From NCBI GenBank assembly GCA_039720395.1, contig CM077820.1, positions 17,071,923-17,135,922 on the forward strand: DNA of 64,000 nt. Reading direction: 5' to 3'. The notes under the pieces are model-generated. The model searched no databases. It had not been told where the DNA came from and saw nothing but the letters and a program-made list of their open reading frames with translations. Position 1 is the first letter of the stretch. Every line of letters begins with the position of its first letter. Both the position numbers and the translations under genes were made by a program. Shown here piece after piece: positions 11,969 through 23,987 of the stretch. This DNA comes from Liquidambar formosana. Lineage: Eukaryota > Streptophyta > Magnoliopsida > Saxifragales > Altingiaceae.

Positions 11969-12858
11969 TAATTTAATTATCTTCTCCAATCTCCACCACT
12001 CCACCACCATTATTTGATTGGTTACATGAGATACTTCCCAGGTTAAAGTTCAATGAATGGTGGCTGTTCTCATGACCTGCAAAGTGGAGGAACCTACTCT
12101 GCTTCGTTATCAATTAATTGAACTTCTATTTTGTTTGCACCTGCAATCTGGATACTCTCACAGCTCAGTAAGCGAACAGTTAAAATTGAACTATAAGCGA
12201 ACCAATCCTTTGACATGTCTCAGTAAACCAATAGTTAAACAGAGGTATTTCCGCATTTCAGCAAAGCAATACTTGAACTTGGTTTTATAAAGTCCATTTG
12301 TTCACATGGCATCTTCAGTCACAAACCAATCCTTTTGAAGACCGCAAAATTAGAATATTCAAGAGTTATGAGAAACAGAGCAGACTCAAGTCAGTACCAC
12401 AGAATAATTTCATGAAGTAGATGTGCACATTACATGAAGTAGATCCATAACAGACTCCTTCGTTTAAAAAAATAAAAAATAAAAAAACCAAAAAAAATGA
12501 AAACGCTTGATTGCTAGAAAAAACACATATGGTGTGACAACTTCATTACAGACTCCTTCGTTTAATGGTGTATCAACTTTACAGCCTCGAACATTAATTA
12601 CTCCAAAAAAATCATATGGGCATGAGCTTCAAAATTAAACATTGATCACAATTTGAACTCATGAAAATAAGACACTGGCAATAATGAAATTCATGACTCG
12701 AACTATATATATATAATGTATATACGTGTATGGATGACGATCAAGTAGGCACATGTCAATATAACTTACATCACCATCCGTATTGGGGATTGTATGCAAG
12801 TTAGAAGAACATGTGTTGACCTGATCAAGAATGATATATGTATTTATTTATACTATTA

Positions 12859-14031
12859 TCAAACTTGAGCGAGTGTCTCAATGTATTGATAAGCTTCAGG
12901 ACGAGCATGCCGCACAGTAAAATCACAAAGCTTCTTCAAAGTCTTGTCCTGAAAACGGTAACGCACGACCACCTCAGGCGTACGCATCACCAAGAACGAC
13001 TCTTCATCCTTCTCTTCCCTCACAAGACAGAGTATACTCAAATCTCGATACCTCAATTTCGATAGCTCCTCATAATTGTTGGGTCTGATATCTGAAAACA
13101 AAGACGAAACCGCACCAAGATCAACTTTGTACTTCACGAACCACCCCGAGTAATCTCTCTCCATCTCATACACAATAAACCATGGCTGTCGGCCACTGAT
13201 CAATACAAGATGCAGATGGCCTCGACACTCCCCGAAATACCTTACGCTCATCCGGTTCCAATCTCGAATCACAGGCATTGGCGTCTCTCCGATTACTCGC
13301 TCTTCATCGACATCAAAACTGAAAACACTCTTCTTCCTCACGTTTGTTATCCAGTGAATAGCACCATTCCAATAAACCCCTTTACCAAAATTTATGCCAC
13401 CAGTCGCCGTGAAAGATTCACAAGAGACCCTCCAAGAACGTGTCTTTGACGAATAAATCTCAATCCTATGATTGTTAAGCAGAGGATAGGCAAGCCTGAC
13501 ACAAAGAACCTTGTAATCAGGTGATTTACGAGGATCAAAAGCTAAGATCACACAAGCAACGGTACTAAAAAGATCGGCCTCGAGTTCCGGCAGCAGAGTG
13601 AACTGGTGGGTTGTGGGGTTGTAGATGTAGTAGTTTAATTTATTTTCAGGATATCTATCACAGCAGAGTAAGCCATTGCAGGACTGTAGGATAAAGACCG
13701 ACGGGAGAAGATTTGGGAAAGCGGTGGAAGGCTTGCCGTCGAGAGGAACCACATCGAAAACGGGGCCGTGGGGGTGGGCAGATTTGGGCAAGAAGAGGGC
13801 GGAGACGGTGGGGTTAGGGTTCAGGCGACGAGAGAAATCTTGACTGGAAATCAGTTTGAGCCAGTGTTTGGATACGGATTTGAATTTGAAAAGAGATCTT
13901 GTGGGTAAGAGACGGAGGATTTCCGTCAAGAGGTCGTCGTTGCCGGCGATTGCATCGGCGGCGGCGGAGGATGTCTGTTGCGCCGTTGAGGGGACGGAAG
14001 TTGCGGCTGCTCTGATTCTTTTGGTGGCCAT
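12859..14031 (-). CDS. F-box protein with FBA-type C-terminus (array member 2)
   Basis: Complete single-exon gene, 390 aa, starting MATKRIRAAATS at an ATG shared in position with array member 3. The F-box covers about residues 32-70 (DDLLTEILRLLP...LFKFKSVSKHWLKLI). The body has SCNGLLCC, YYIYNPTTHQFTLLPEL, RIEIYSSKTRSW, GVYWNGAIHWI, RYFGECRGHLHLVLISG and YEMERDYSGWFVKYKVDL, and the tail is QYIETLAQV. The likely role is substrate receptor of an SCF E3 ligase; the target is unknown. No membrane segment or signal peptide is visible. A TATA-like TATTTAAA lies 65 bp upstream of the ATG, giving a short 5' leader. This is the best preserved member of the array. Confidence 0.93.
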   Translation of the reverse strand: MATKRIRAAATSVPSTAQQTSSAAADAIAGNDDLLTEILRLLPTRSLFKFKSVSKHWLKLISSQDFSRRLNPNPTVSALFLPKSAHPHGPVFDVVPLDGKPSTAFPNLLPSVFILQSCNGLLCCDRYPENKLNYYIYNPTTHQFTLLPELEADLFSTVACVILAFDPRKSPDYKVLCVRLAYPLLNNHRIEIYSSKTRSWRVSCESFTATGGINFGKGVYWNGAIHWITNVRKKSVFSFDVDEERVIGETPMPVIRDWNRMSVRYFGECRGHLHLVLISGRQPWFIVYEMERDYSGWFVKYKVDLGAVSSLFSDIRPNNYEELSKLRYRDLSILCLVREEKDEESFLVMRTPEVVVRYRFQDKTLKKLCDFTVRHARPEAYQYIETLAQV

Positions 14032-14095
14032 CGTATGAGACTCTGCACAAACTACTAGACAAGTGAAGCTCTCAGGGAAAAGGGAAATTTATGGG

Positions 14096-14103
14096 TTTAA
14101 ATA
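14096..14103 (-). promoter_or_regulatory. Candidate TATA box of F-box gene 2
   Basis: TATTTAAA on the minus strand, 65 bp upstream of the ATG. It is not confirmed by any transcript. Confidence 0.4.
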
Positions 14104-14814
14104 GATTGCGGAGCGCGCACATTGCCTTTTTTCTCTTTCTTCTTGCTTGAATGGGAGCGTCAACGGTCCGAATCTCCTACGGTGGAATCTTGAAGCGGTA
14201 ATTAGTTTCCTTTTTATTTGCTAAGGGTAATAATGAAACTAATGGTCCAATTCTTGCATTTGTTTAAAGAATGTATTATGTTGTAATAATCCTCTTTAGT
14301 GGCTTTAAAGATTTGGTTTTGTACATTCCGTTTGCAGCCAAGCAATTTTTTTGGCCTAACAATCGTTATAACCCATCTATAGCTCTAAGCTTTAGTCGTT
14401 TTTAATATCAACAAATAGATGACAATGCTTTTCTATAAATTTGAATTCGAAATCACTGATTACTTAATAAATGACGCACAAGCCACTAGGTTACTATGCC
14501 ATTCGCCTGTAGGGGTGACAATTCATGTTTGGTGGATTATGTTCGTATCGTGCCAAAACATAAGTATTTGAATATATGTGTCAACCCAAACACAATACAT
14601 TTATTAATCGTATCAATGTTGCAAACATGAACACAACTGGTTATTAAACAGGTGATATGACACTGCATAGAGATGTAAACGGTTTAATGAATGAAGCCAT
14701 GTTGGGTTGTGTTTGGGTTGACGCATATGTGAAGTACCTACGTATTTAAAAATATTCTTAAATATTATTTAACTATAGGAATCAAAGCAACATTTATAGA
14801 GTTTATACCTCTTA

Positions 14815-15245
14815 GGAGCTTCCCACTAGGGGGGAAATACTATGCACAGCTCCAGTTATACCTGGCCCGGCCAACAATAGACAGCAATTTGGAAAAAAAT
14901 GCAGTTGATATACAGTCTTGTCCTGGGCACTTGGTGCTATTTAAAAAGTAGGACACTTCAATTTCTTCATTGGTGAAGTTCTGCTGAAGTTGTGCCTTCA
15001 TTTCAAGCTCAATTCTTCTATCCACGTACTTGGTTTTGCCTCAAAATTGGTCGGATAGCTACTTTGTGAAAATGGATGAGAAGTAATTCACTACAATGCT
15101 CTCCACCTCTCTGGTAGTCTCCTTCGAAACCCCATTGCAGTCCTCAAGCTCAACAATGCGATTCCGGTAGTACTGCTGAACTATTTTGGCATGAAAGAAG
15201 CCTATGTTCCTATCACCATGTTTGAGTCATTGAACTCTAGCTTTT
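14815..15245 (-). pseudogene. L1-type LINE fragment, copy 3
   Basis: Minus strand, with blocks GDRN-FFHAKIVQQYY, VELEDCNGVSKETT, VVNYFSSIFTK, MKAQLQQNFTNEEI and KCPGQD in L1 RT order. Stop codons interrupt it. It diverges more from copies 1 and 2 than they do from each other. Confidence 0.65.
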
Positions 15246-15639
15246 GTTTTCCAATACCCATTTCAATTCTCTAAACTCTAGACCTTAAATTAAATTCCTT
15301 TCATCCTTTGTTGCTTGTTCAATAGTGAAGCATCCTGTTGGAGTAAGTATCCTTTATGACGTATAAAAACAGGTACGGTACAGAACATGGAAGGAGGAAA
15401 GAATGTGCTCTTTGGGTTTTGAATATTTGAATCATAATAGATACGTTTATTCGACACTGTATTTGCATTCAACTTCTGGGCATAATGGTTCTGTTTGCTC
15501 GTAAAGGGGTGGGCAGACATGCAAATTAAGTATTGCCATTCACTGAATATTAGCCTTTGATTCAGCACTCAACAAATTATGAAGCGGGGAGGGGCCAAGC
15601 CCCTTGCATGTATGCTATGATCATTCATATGCTATCAAC

Positions 15640-15870
15640 AAATTTTCAAACCACTTCTCTTAGTATTGCCTCAAAATTGGTCAGTTTGCTACTTGTATAA
15701 ATGGATGAGAAGTAATTCAATACAATGGTCTCCAACTGTTCAGTAGTCTCCTTCCAAACCCCATTGCAGTCTCCGAGCTCAATGATGAGCTTCTGGTTGC
15801 ACCGCTGAACTGTATTGGAATGAAAAAAAAAAGAAGGCTATATTCCTATCACCATGTTTGAGTCATTGAA
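15640..15870 (-). pseudogene. L1-type LINE fragment, copy 4
   Basis: Minus-strand match to the 5' half of copy 2 (NGVWKETTEQL, NYFSSIYTSS), placed directly after copy 3. It joins where a second duplicated block begins at about 15640. Confidence 0.6.
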
Positions 15871-16456
15871 ATGCAGCGTTCATTTTATAATGCAACCCAA
15901 AAAATGTAACCCAAAACCTATTTCAATTCCCTAAACCCTAAATTAAGTTCCTTTCATCCTCTGCTGCTTGTTCATTAGTGAAGCATGCTGTTGGATGTAT
16001 TCTTTATGACAAATATAAACTGTTACAGAACATAGAAGAAGAAATGAATGTGCTCTTTGGGTTTTGAATAGCTGAATCATAAGAAACAGGATTATTTGAC
16101 ATTGGAATTGTATTCCATTTTTGGGAAACATTGGAACAAAGATGCTTGTAATGGTTTGGTTTGTCGGTATTGGAGCAGACATGCAGATGAGCTATTGCCA
16201 TTCGATGAATATATTGGCCTTTTGATTTAGCACTCGATAAATTATGAACTGGAGAGGGGCGAGCTAGCCTGGTGCATGTATCCTACGTTCATTTATAAGC
16301 TATCAACATTGAGGTTAGACTGTAATGGTGGTTTTGATTAGCTTTTAATAAGTTATTAAGAAAGCTTATTGGAATAGGGGAAAGACAAAAGAATGGATAT
16401 GGCATGATGTTGGATACTCAAACCATCATTTGTTTGCTTCTATAAAGAAAACTTAA

Positions 16457-16908
16457 GGGCACATTTGGATAAGCTTCCACTTCATGTTTTTTACTTTTAA
16501 AAGTAGAAAAATGTACTCCCTCCGTTCCGAATTAAGTGTCCCCTTTGAAAAAACACGCTTTTTAAGAAAACCCCATTAAATGCTTTCACATCAATGCTTA
16601 TGTTTTGAAATTCCAATTTTGCCCTCAAGTGTGTAAAACATTAGAAAAAAAGGAGAACACCTTTTTAAGGGTATTTTAGGAAATGAATAAAAAAAGACCA
16701 TTGACTTTTAAAATGGGACAACTATTTTGAAACATCCCAAAAAAGAAAGTAGGACACTCAATTTGGAACGGAGGGAATAACCTTTTTCTTATAGGTTTTT
16801 ATAGTGCAAACTTTTAAAAGCAACTTTCAAAATTTTTGACATTCTAAACTTTCAATTTTTTTTTTTGAAAGTAACAAACAAGAAGTAGAAGCTTATCCAA
16901 ACAAGTCA
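16457..16908. mobile_element. Tourist-like MITE interrupted by a Stowaway
   Basis: Duplicate of the MITE at 11773, with ends GGGCACATTTGGATAAGC and CTTATCCAAACAAGTCA and TAA on both sides (16454-16456, 16909-16911). It contains a 262-bp nested element at 16516-16777. Confidence 0.75.
16516..16777. mobile_element. Stowaway (Tc1/mariner) MITE nested in a Tourist MITE
   Basis: The ends are CTCCCTCCGTTCCGAATT and AATTTGGAACGGAGGGA(A), the classic Stowaway terminus, with TA on both sides (16514-16515, 16778-16779). The paralogous site at about 11830 reads ATGTAACC with no insert and one TA, which confirms the boundaries. Confidence 0.9.
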
Positions 16909-18650
16909 TAATCTAATTATCTTCTCCAATCTCCACCACTCCACCACCATTAATTGATTGGTTACATGAGATACCTCCCAGGTTAAAGTTCAATGTAAGG
17001 TGGCTGTTGCTCATGACCTGCAAAGTGGAGGAACCTACTCTGCTTTGTTATCAATTAATTGAACTTCTATTTTATTTGCACCTCCAATCTGGATACTCTC
17101 ACAGCTCAGTAAGCGAACAATTAAAATTGAACTATAAGCGAACCAATTCTTTGACATGTCTCAGTAAGCCAATAGTTAAACAGAGCTATTTCAGAAAAGC
17201 AATACTTGAACTTGGTTTATAAAGTCCATTTGTTCACATGGCATCAAGTCACAAACCAATCCTTTTGAAATCCGGTAAATGCAGAGTGGGGGTAAATGGA
17301 AGACGGAAAAATTAGAATATTCAAGAGTTATGAGAAACAGAGCAGGCTCAAGTCAGTACCATAGAACAATTTCGGTTGCATTTCTGGATTTCCCCTCATA
17401 TAATTCAGCCTCTACAAGAATTGGGAAACAACTTGACTAAGCTAATAGTTAATATTAAGATTAAATGAAGCATAGAAACAACTTAATTTGCTGCCACTAA
17501 TATTACAAGTTAAAATTGCCTTCCATCAAATACGAAAAAAATAAAACAAAAAAAGGACTCTCAGTAACATTGTGGACGAATTGGTGCTCTCTCCATTCAG
17601 ACACTTTATGTTAAATAGTCAAGCAATGAAAGCAAGTCTGCTGAACTTCTAGGATCTCAAGTACAACTCTTATTCGACATCTTTTACTACTTGGTTAAAT
17701 TTCTCTGCTTCTGCACTAGGTTCCTCTCAAAGTTCATGTGCCCCACCCAAGATGAGAGAGAGAGAAAGAGAGAGAGAGATGAGAGATTTCCAAGAGCTAG
17801 CAGTAGTGTGATTTCCAGCCATAAAATACCATCAAAGGTCACTTTTCTGTTTAGTTTGTCGTGCAAACCTTAGACAAGTGTTCAAGACTCGGTCTTTACC
17901 CATTTTTTGGTGTCATGTGTAAGACTCCGGATTTTATCAATCACATTTTAATTTATTGCTATTTGTACATGCATGACGGCCTCATGGGTTGTTACATCAT
18001 ATAACTAACAGAGGTATTGGTCTTTTCTCTCTCACTGCTGAGGTTCTCACCCTCTTGAAATTTTAAAGCTTGCAGAAAAATAGGAAAGAAGCTATTAAAA
18101 ATAATTCTGTGTTTCTTTTCCTATCGGTTCAGAAGAAAATTTACAGAATAATTTCACTAAAGGAGGGTTACAATAAAAGTTATTAATTTTTCTGCTTCCT
18201 CTCCTCAATTGTTAAGGATTTATAAAGGGTTCCTTCTATTGTTTTAATGTGTTTCAAAACATGATTTGACCCCAATTCTCTCCTCATCTAATACACATTT
18301 TTATTGGGGTAAATTTTGAATGATTTATTTTTGTAAATTTTCTTCCCATTAAACCACCCATTATAAATAAAATAAAATAAAATAACAATCCTATGACAAT
18401 CTGACTCATAATCTGGGAAAGTAATTCAAGCACCACTATGGACAATGAATCAAGTCAACTGAGATATATTCACTTTAAATGAGATAATGAAAGGGGGCTA
18501 ATTAAGCGCTCGATTCTTGTATACACACTATAATTAAGCTTTAGAATGAAGACTTATGCATTACATGAAGTACATCCATAAGACCATAACAGACTCCTTC
18601 ATATTTGTTCAAACAGAAAAATAACAAAAACACACCTGATTGCAATTATA

Positions 18651-18730
18651 AATCCCCCCCACCCCCCTCCCTTTTGTTTTGTTTTTTTTTTTTTTTTTGG
18701 GGCGGGGGGGGGGGGGGGGGGAGGGGGGGG
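18651..18730. repeat. C-run / T-run / G-run foldback
   Basis: A C-rich run, an oligo-T stretch and a long G-run (about 18702-18729) follow one another, so the C and G runs could pair or the G-run form a quadruplex. Run lengths of this kind are often unreliable in assemblies. Confidence 0.6.
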
Positions 18731-19071
18731 TTTGAAGGTACAAAAAAAAATGGTGCCTCAGTTTTAAATCTCAATATTATTACTAGATATCTAGATATAA
18801 TATATGCTGCATCAGCTTCAAAATTAAACATCATTATAACAGAGACGATCAAAATTGGAACTCATGAAAATATAACACTGAGAATGATGATGAAAACTAT
18901 GACTCAGAACTACGTGTATATATATACTAGAAGTGTCGGCAGCATACGCAATACATGTACATGCAAAACACTCAAAATTATTGGAGACAGAGAGAGAGAT
19001 AGACCAAACAAAGTTTCCCTTTCTATAATAGTATAGAAGATACTCCGTATAAGTATTTATACATATTATCA

Positions 19072-20238
19072 TCAAACACAAGCTATTGTCTCAATGTATT
19101 GATAAGCTGTAAAAATAGCATAATTAGTATCACAAAGCTTCTTAATAGTCTTGTCCTTGAAACTATAGCGTACCGCCTCAACAAACGTACGCAGCACCAA
19201 AAATGAGTCCCCATCGTTTTCTTCCCTAACAAGACTAAGTATAATCAAATAGCGATACCTCAATTTCGATACGTCAAAGTGGCTTCCTCTGATATCTGAA
19301 AATAAAGTCTTGAGTGCAAGAAGATCAACTTGGTACTTCACAAACCACCTCGAGTAGTCCCTCTCCATCTCATACACAATAAACCGTGGAGAACGAGTGC
19401 CACTGATCAAAACAAGATGCAAATGGTCCCGACACTCCCCGAAATACCTAATACTCCTCCGGTTCCAATCTCGAATTTCAGGCATTGGCGTCTCCGGAAG
19501 GAATCGTTCTTGGTTGACATCGAAACTCAACATAGTCCTCGCGTTTGTAATCCAGTGAATGGAACCATTCCAAAAAACGCCATCCCGAAATTCCATATTA
19601 CCAGGTGCAGTGAAAACATCACCAGAGACCCTCCAAGTAGGCGTCTGAGACGAATAAATCTGAATCCTATAACGGGGTGGTGAATAATAGATCGGCCTAA
19701 CACATATAACTTTGTAATCGGATGATGTACGAGGATCAAAAGCTAAGATCATACCGGAAACAGTATGCAAAGCCAGTTGGGGTAGTGTAGTGAATTGGTG
19801 GGTAGTGGGATTGTAGATGTAATGGTGTAGCGTCCGGTTTTTCTTCTGATACCTCTCACAACAGAGTAAGCCATTGCAAGACTGCAAAATGCAGATGGAC
19901 GGAAGAAGATTTGGGAATGCGGTGGAAGGGTTGCCGTCGAGAGGAATCAAATTGAAACCCTTGCCGCGGAAGGAGGAAAATTTGGGCAAGAAGAGGGCGG
20001 AGACGGTGGAGTTAGGGTTTAGGCGGCGAGAGAGATGGCGACTGGAAATCAGTTCGAGCCAGTGTTTGGATACGGATTTGAAATTGAGAAGAGATCTTGC
20101 GGGTAACCAACGAAGGATCTCCGTCAGGAGGTCGTCGTTGCCGGCGATTACATCGGCGGCGGCGGAGGAGGACGATGTCTGATGAGGCGTTGAGGGAATG
20201 AGGGAAGTTGCGTCTGCTCTGATTCTTTTGGTGGCCAT
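19072..20238 (-). CDS. F-box protein with FBA-type C-terminus (array member 3)
   Basis: Complete single-exon gene, 388 aa from the ATG at 20238 (MATKRIRADATS), the start shared with array member 2. The frame stays open a few codons further upstream without another ATG. The F-box is at about residues 35-73 (DDLLTEILRWLP...LLNFKSVSKHWLELI). The body has SCNGLLCC, YIYNPTTHQFTTLPQL, GVFWNGSIHWI, FDVNQERFLPETPMPEIRDW, RYFGECRDHLHLVLISG and YEMERDYSRWFVKYQVDL, and the tail is QYIETIACV. It should act as an SCF substrate adaptor, as its array neighbours would. I see no inactivating change, and no clear TATA box upstream. Confidence 0.93.
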   Translation of the reverse strand: MATKRIRADATSLIPSTPHQTSSSSAAADVIAGNDDLLTEILRWLPARSLLNFKSVSKHWLELISSRHLSRRLNPNSTVSALFLPKFSSFRGKGFNLIPLDGNPSTAFPNLLPSICILQSCNGLLCCERYQKKNRTLHHYIYNPTTHQFTTLPQLALHTVSGMILAFDPRTSSDYKVICVRPIYYSPPRYRIQIYSSQTPTWRVSGDVFTAPGNMEFRDGVFWNGSIHWITNARTMLSFDVNQERFLPETPMPEIRDWNRRSIRYFGECRDHLHLVLISGTRSPRFIVYEMERDYSRWFVKYQVDLLALKTLFSDIRGSHFDVSKLRYRYLIILSLVREENDGDSFLVLRTFVEAVRYSFKDKTIKKLCDTNYAIFTAYQYIETIACV

Positions 20239-20566
20239 CGTTGTGGGAGACCACACAACTGCACGAGTGAAAGCAATCTGTGGGAAAGAAAATTTCCTCT
20301 GTTTTTTCTTAAAGTTTTTTGTTTTTGGTAAGTAATTTGTTAGTTTTTACTTGGAAATTAATTTCCGCATAAACAGTACTACACGTCTACACTACTACTG
20401 TTCACGCAAGAAAACAGTGGCGTTTGACTCTCTTTCAAACAGTAGACTATTCAAACCTCAAAGTATTCGGATGCACGTGCTTTGCTCACATTCCATACCC
20501 TGCACATGACAAACTTCTTTTTTCAGAAAAAAACAATATCCGCTTTGCCCGATGGAGCGCTTCTGT

Positions 20567-20602
<36 letters not shown>

Positions 20603-23600
20603 ACTAAGTGTATTCCCAAAACTAACAAGGATTAATCACTATTGTGATGAGTGGACAAAGATAAATAGTTAGTTTAAGAAATTTTTTCAAGTATTAGGAC
20701 TTAAATTCGAAATCTTTTACCTTTACTCGAAACAACCACTTTAGGGCAAGTATCTAACTACTAGACCAATTCACGAAATTCGATGGAATTCCTTTGCGTA
20801 TGAAAAAAACGTGAGCTGTACTATCTACAATTAGTGTTTACCCAAACACCCCTCCAACAAAAAAAGAAAAAAAAAAAAAAAACCGAAAAGAAAGAAGTTC
20901 TCACTACTTTTGGCAAACACAGTAATTCTTAATGTTTAAAACTATAACTACTCAAAAAAACAAATTGATGCAATGCCCCCCTTTACTTAAATTTCTAAGT
21001 GAAAAATCAAGTAGAACGCAGGTGAAAAAAAATACTTAAAAACACTATATTCCCTCATGTAATGTTCACTCATTTTTACAATGTTTTTTTGCCTAATATT
21101 TATTTGATTTTTCACCCAAAAGGCCAAAACTAGTCGGAATGATGACTTTGCATTTATTTTTTGTTTTTGAGTTATGTGAAATAAGACAAAACATTAAGGG
21201 GTTTTTTCTGTAATTTAGCCTTGTTACTATTCCTTTTCAAATGGATCATTTTGAAAATCTCTCACTATTTTTTTTTCTTTTTTTTTTTTTTGGTAAACCA
21301 AAATTTTCATCTAAAAGTGTGACGTGTGAACTTTGGAAAAAAAAATAATAATAATAATAAAACTACCCCCCGACAATTTTCAGAGTATCCAAGATACGCC
21401 CAAAAAACTAAAGGCCACTACACCCTGCAAAAGTTTATAAACTCAAAAATGTCCACTAATGACTTATCTGAGAACACAATTTTGAGAAAATAACCAATTT
21501 AGTTCTATACTCTGAAAACTATTCCCAAAGACAAGGTAAAAATTTCATGTCTCTCGACACTGTGAGCAGCTATGTTTTCTACTCTCTGCGACTGAGAGAA
21601 ACATCTTCATAGAGAATACAACTGAACTCAATATACCAACTTTGAAGAAAAAGGGAAACCAATTGACTCTGAAGAACTTTCACCAAAAAACTTAGAACAT
21701 AACTCATTCCAAATTAAAATTCTAAAATCCCATCAATGATATATCTCTCCGCCTTGCATAACATTCTAATCATGCCCTTTCCTAATCTTTTCTCTTAAAT
21801 TTCATTGCTTAAGACAATGAATTAGCCCATATCTGCGATTTCTGAGAAGTGATTGTAGTTGAAAATCACATGCGTGATGAAGATCCTGACAAGGAGCGAT
21901 TAGGTTAGAATCATTTTGTTGAAAAAACCTAAGAAATCTTAGCCATTTGAAAATCCTGAAAATAAGTGATTAAATTACAATCTGTTAGTTGAAAAATCCT
22001 AAGAATCCTAGACATTCAATATCAACGAGCCATAGGCACTTTTCTTTTTATGCTGAATTTTCACAGTACGGTCTCTTTATGCTGCTTCCTTACAAAGGAT
22101 ACAGTTAGGTGCATGGGATCTATCAATTAGTCATTACTTTAATGTGAAATATCAGGTGTGGACCGCCTCAGGCAGTCAAACGGGATCGCACGACTACCAG
22201 CCTTGTGTGGCAAACACACATGTGTACGTGAAAGCCACGCATGGCTCTTAGCTGTGCAATCTGTCCCAAATGGTCTGTAGTCAACTGGAATTAAATTATG
22301 AACTCAAAAGAAATACGGAGTAAGAAGAAAATTCCTAGAGTTTGGATGTTTTCCATTACATCCCCTCCTTTATAAAGACACACTTCATATTCATCCAACT
22401 CAAATAAATGTAGATAAAAATTAAATGACCTTTCATATCAATCTACTATAAGTCTACAACCAAGCAAATCAACATCCAATCTAGCTATTCACATTAAAGT
22501 CCCTAGACAACATCACAACAACTAAAAAAATAGGTTTGCAACTATACGTGGGATGCACACAAAAACACAATGAGTTCCATCACCCATGGAAAGCCATGGT
22601 ATGTGTGTGTGTGTGTGTGCGCGTGTGTGTGTGTGTCTAGAGAGAGAGAGGCACGAGGGACATTCCACTTCGCAAAGATAAAACCATACAAGACAAGACA
22701 CATCTTTGCTTAGCATCTGAAGTAATAGTAAACTAATGATATGCCTCCAGAGTTACCAAACCATAAATAACACAATCCAAACTGTCATATACAAGGTCAT
22801 GAATCACACCAGAAAGGAAGAGAAAATTTAGGAAAACCTGAGATTCTTTGATTCAAGAGAGAAAACAGCACAAATTTGGTCGTTGCAATCTGTAACAAGA
22901 AGGAATATTTTGGAAAAACTGATCTTACCGATGCTAAACAGCCTACTTATAGAGAATTAAGGCTGTTACAACTAACTAACTTCCTCCAATTAACTCTAAC
23001 TAACTAGACAATCTTTTAGTTATATCCTAAAGCTTCTTAAAACAATTACAAATGATATTAACTACAACAAAGGCTGCTGGACAGCAGCTAAATGTGCCAC
23101 ATCACAAAGCCAGGGTGCTGCACAGAGCGAGAGAGAGAGAGATTGAGATTTCAGAAATCTAGCAGTTTTCTTATCTTCAGAAAATAAGTGCTAAATAAGG
23201 AAAATTAAGATTAGTCTTTTTTCTAAAACTAAGCTGCAAGTAGCTTCTTGCTTTGCAATGTGACAGATCTGATGGTGGTTGACCACGCAGCCTAGATTCA
23301 AGATTGTGTGGAAATTTTGGCTAATAAGGTTGTTTGGTCCCCTGTTTCTAAAACTAAACTGCAGGTGGTTTCACGCTTTTATTTACTTATTTATTTATTT
23401 ATTTATTTTTATGAAAGGTAGTTTCATGCTTTGCTAAATGAAAAGAGGCAAATTTGAATTTCGAACAGAAGATAACAGACTACATGTCCCATAAACTTGG
23501 GATTTCCACTTCTATTGAAGTCCTTTTCACAATTAATCTCGCTCAGTTCAAAGAGGTTTTGCAACTGGAGTTTAGAGCCATGAAATAACATCAAGAGTCT

Positions 23601-23987
23601 CTTTTTTTTTTTTTTTTTGTCCAGCACTCTTCGACAAGCATTCAATGGTGGATCACCTAATTACTAGGACTTAGTTTTTGCCCAATTTTTGGTGTCATGT
23701 GTAAGGACATCCTAATTTTATGAATCATACAAATTTTTTTTTTTTTGTTTTGTAGATTATGCATGCAAGATTGTTTGTTAAATCATATAAATATGAGAGG
23801 TACTGGGTGTTTTTGCTCTGCCTCATGCAAAAATGACACATGGATAGCAATGAACTTAATTTGCCCGAGGATGGACCTGGCAAAGAAATTGGTCAGGTTG
23901 GTTTTGTGATGACCAGATCGTTGGGACAAAGGGAAGACCACAATAAGCCCAAGTTGGCAAGAGGCCAACCAGTCTTTCTAGGTGATC
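20239..23987. other. Intergenic DNA without a recognisable gene
   Basis: The sequence is AT-rich. A SINE-like unit lies at 20569-20790. At 21870-22020 two diverged tandem copies of a roughly 75-bp unit occur (AAAATCCTGA...CCTAAGAA). A GT microsatellite is at 22602-22636, followed by GA at 22640-22650. T-runs are at 21260-21290 and 23600-23620. No open frame here has homology that I recognise. Confidence 0.6.
20569..20790 (-). repeat. Candidate tRNA-derived SINE with poly(A) tail
   Basis: On the minus strand a box A-like TGGTCTAGTAG (20758-20768) is followed about 50 bp later by a degenerate box B (TTTCGAATT near 20705). The unit ends in 33 A residues (20569-20601 as T on the plus strand). 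This is the order expected for a SINE. No convincing target duplication was found. Confidence 0.45.

Larger units (their letters stand above)
6548..12858. repeat. Intergenic block with a direct tandem duplication of about 1.9 kb
   Basis: No gene is visible. Segment 6890-8760 is repeated at about 8785-10545 in the same orientation. Landmarks are TTATTGCAC-TAT at 6899 and 8788, the SINE-like boxes at 7192 and 9084, the MITE at 7371 and 9271, and ACAAACAACATCAT at 7786 and 9738. The second copy continues into LINE-containing sequence (10740) and a MITE (11773). Simple A-rich tracts lie at 7690-7730 and 9626-9710, the latter an AAAT/GAAA microsatellite. Confidence 0.75.
14104..19071. repeat. Intergenic block with duplicated copies D and E
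   Basis: No gene is visible. 14230-15640 matches 3300-4090 in outline, and 15640-17500 matches 10970-12450, including one MITE and the region of CTCTCACAGCTCAGTAAGCG. 17640-18060 is partly repeated at 23600-23830 (landmark TTTTTGGTGTCATGTGTAAG). A GA-rich tract lies at 17754-17785. Confidence 0.7.

Noticed and set aside
11309..16201. Small minus-strand frames with a shared PVSYDSAIQNPKS-like sequence (11309, 15290, 15943, 16004)
   Set aside because: They recur only because the intergenic block was duplicated; lengths and frames differ between copies and no domain is seen.
18605..19036. Plus-strand frame of 143 codons with a poly-Gly stretch
   Set aside because: It is produced by a G homopolymer, with no conserved protein features.
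22800..23130. Possible solo LTR (TATA-like CTATAAG on the minus strand, AACTAACTAAC repeats)
   Set aside because: No TG/CA ends or target duplication could be placed with confidence.
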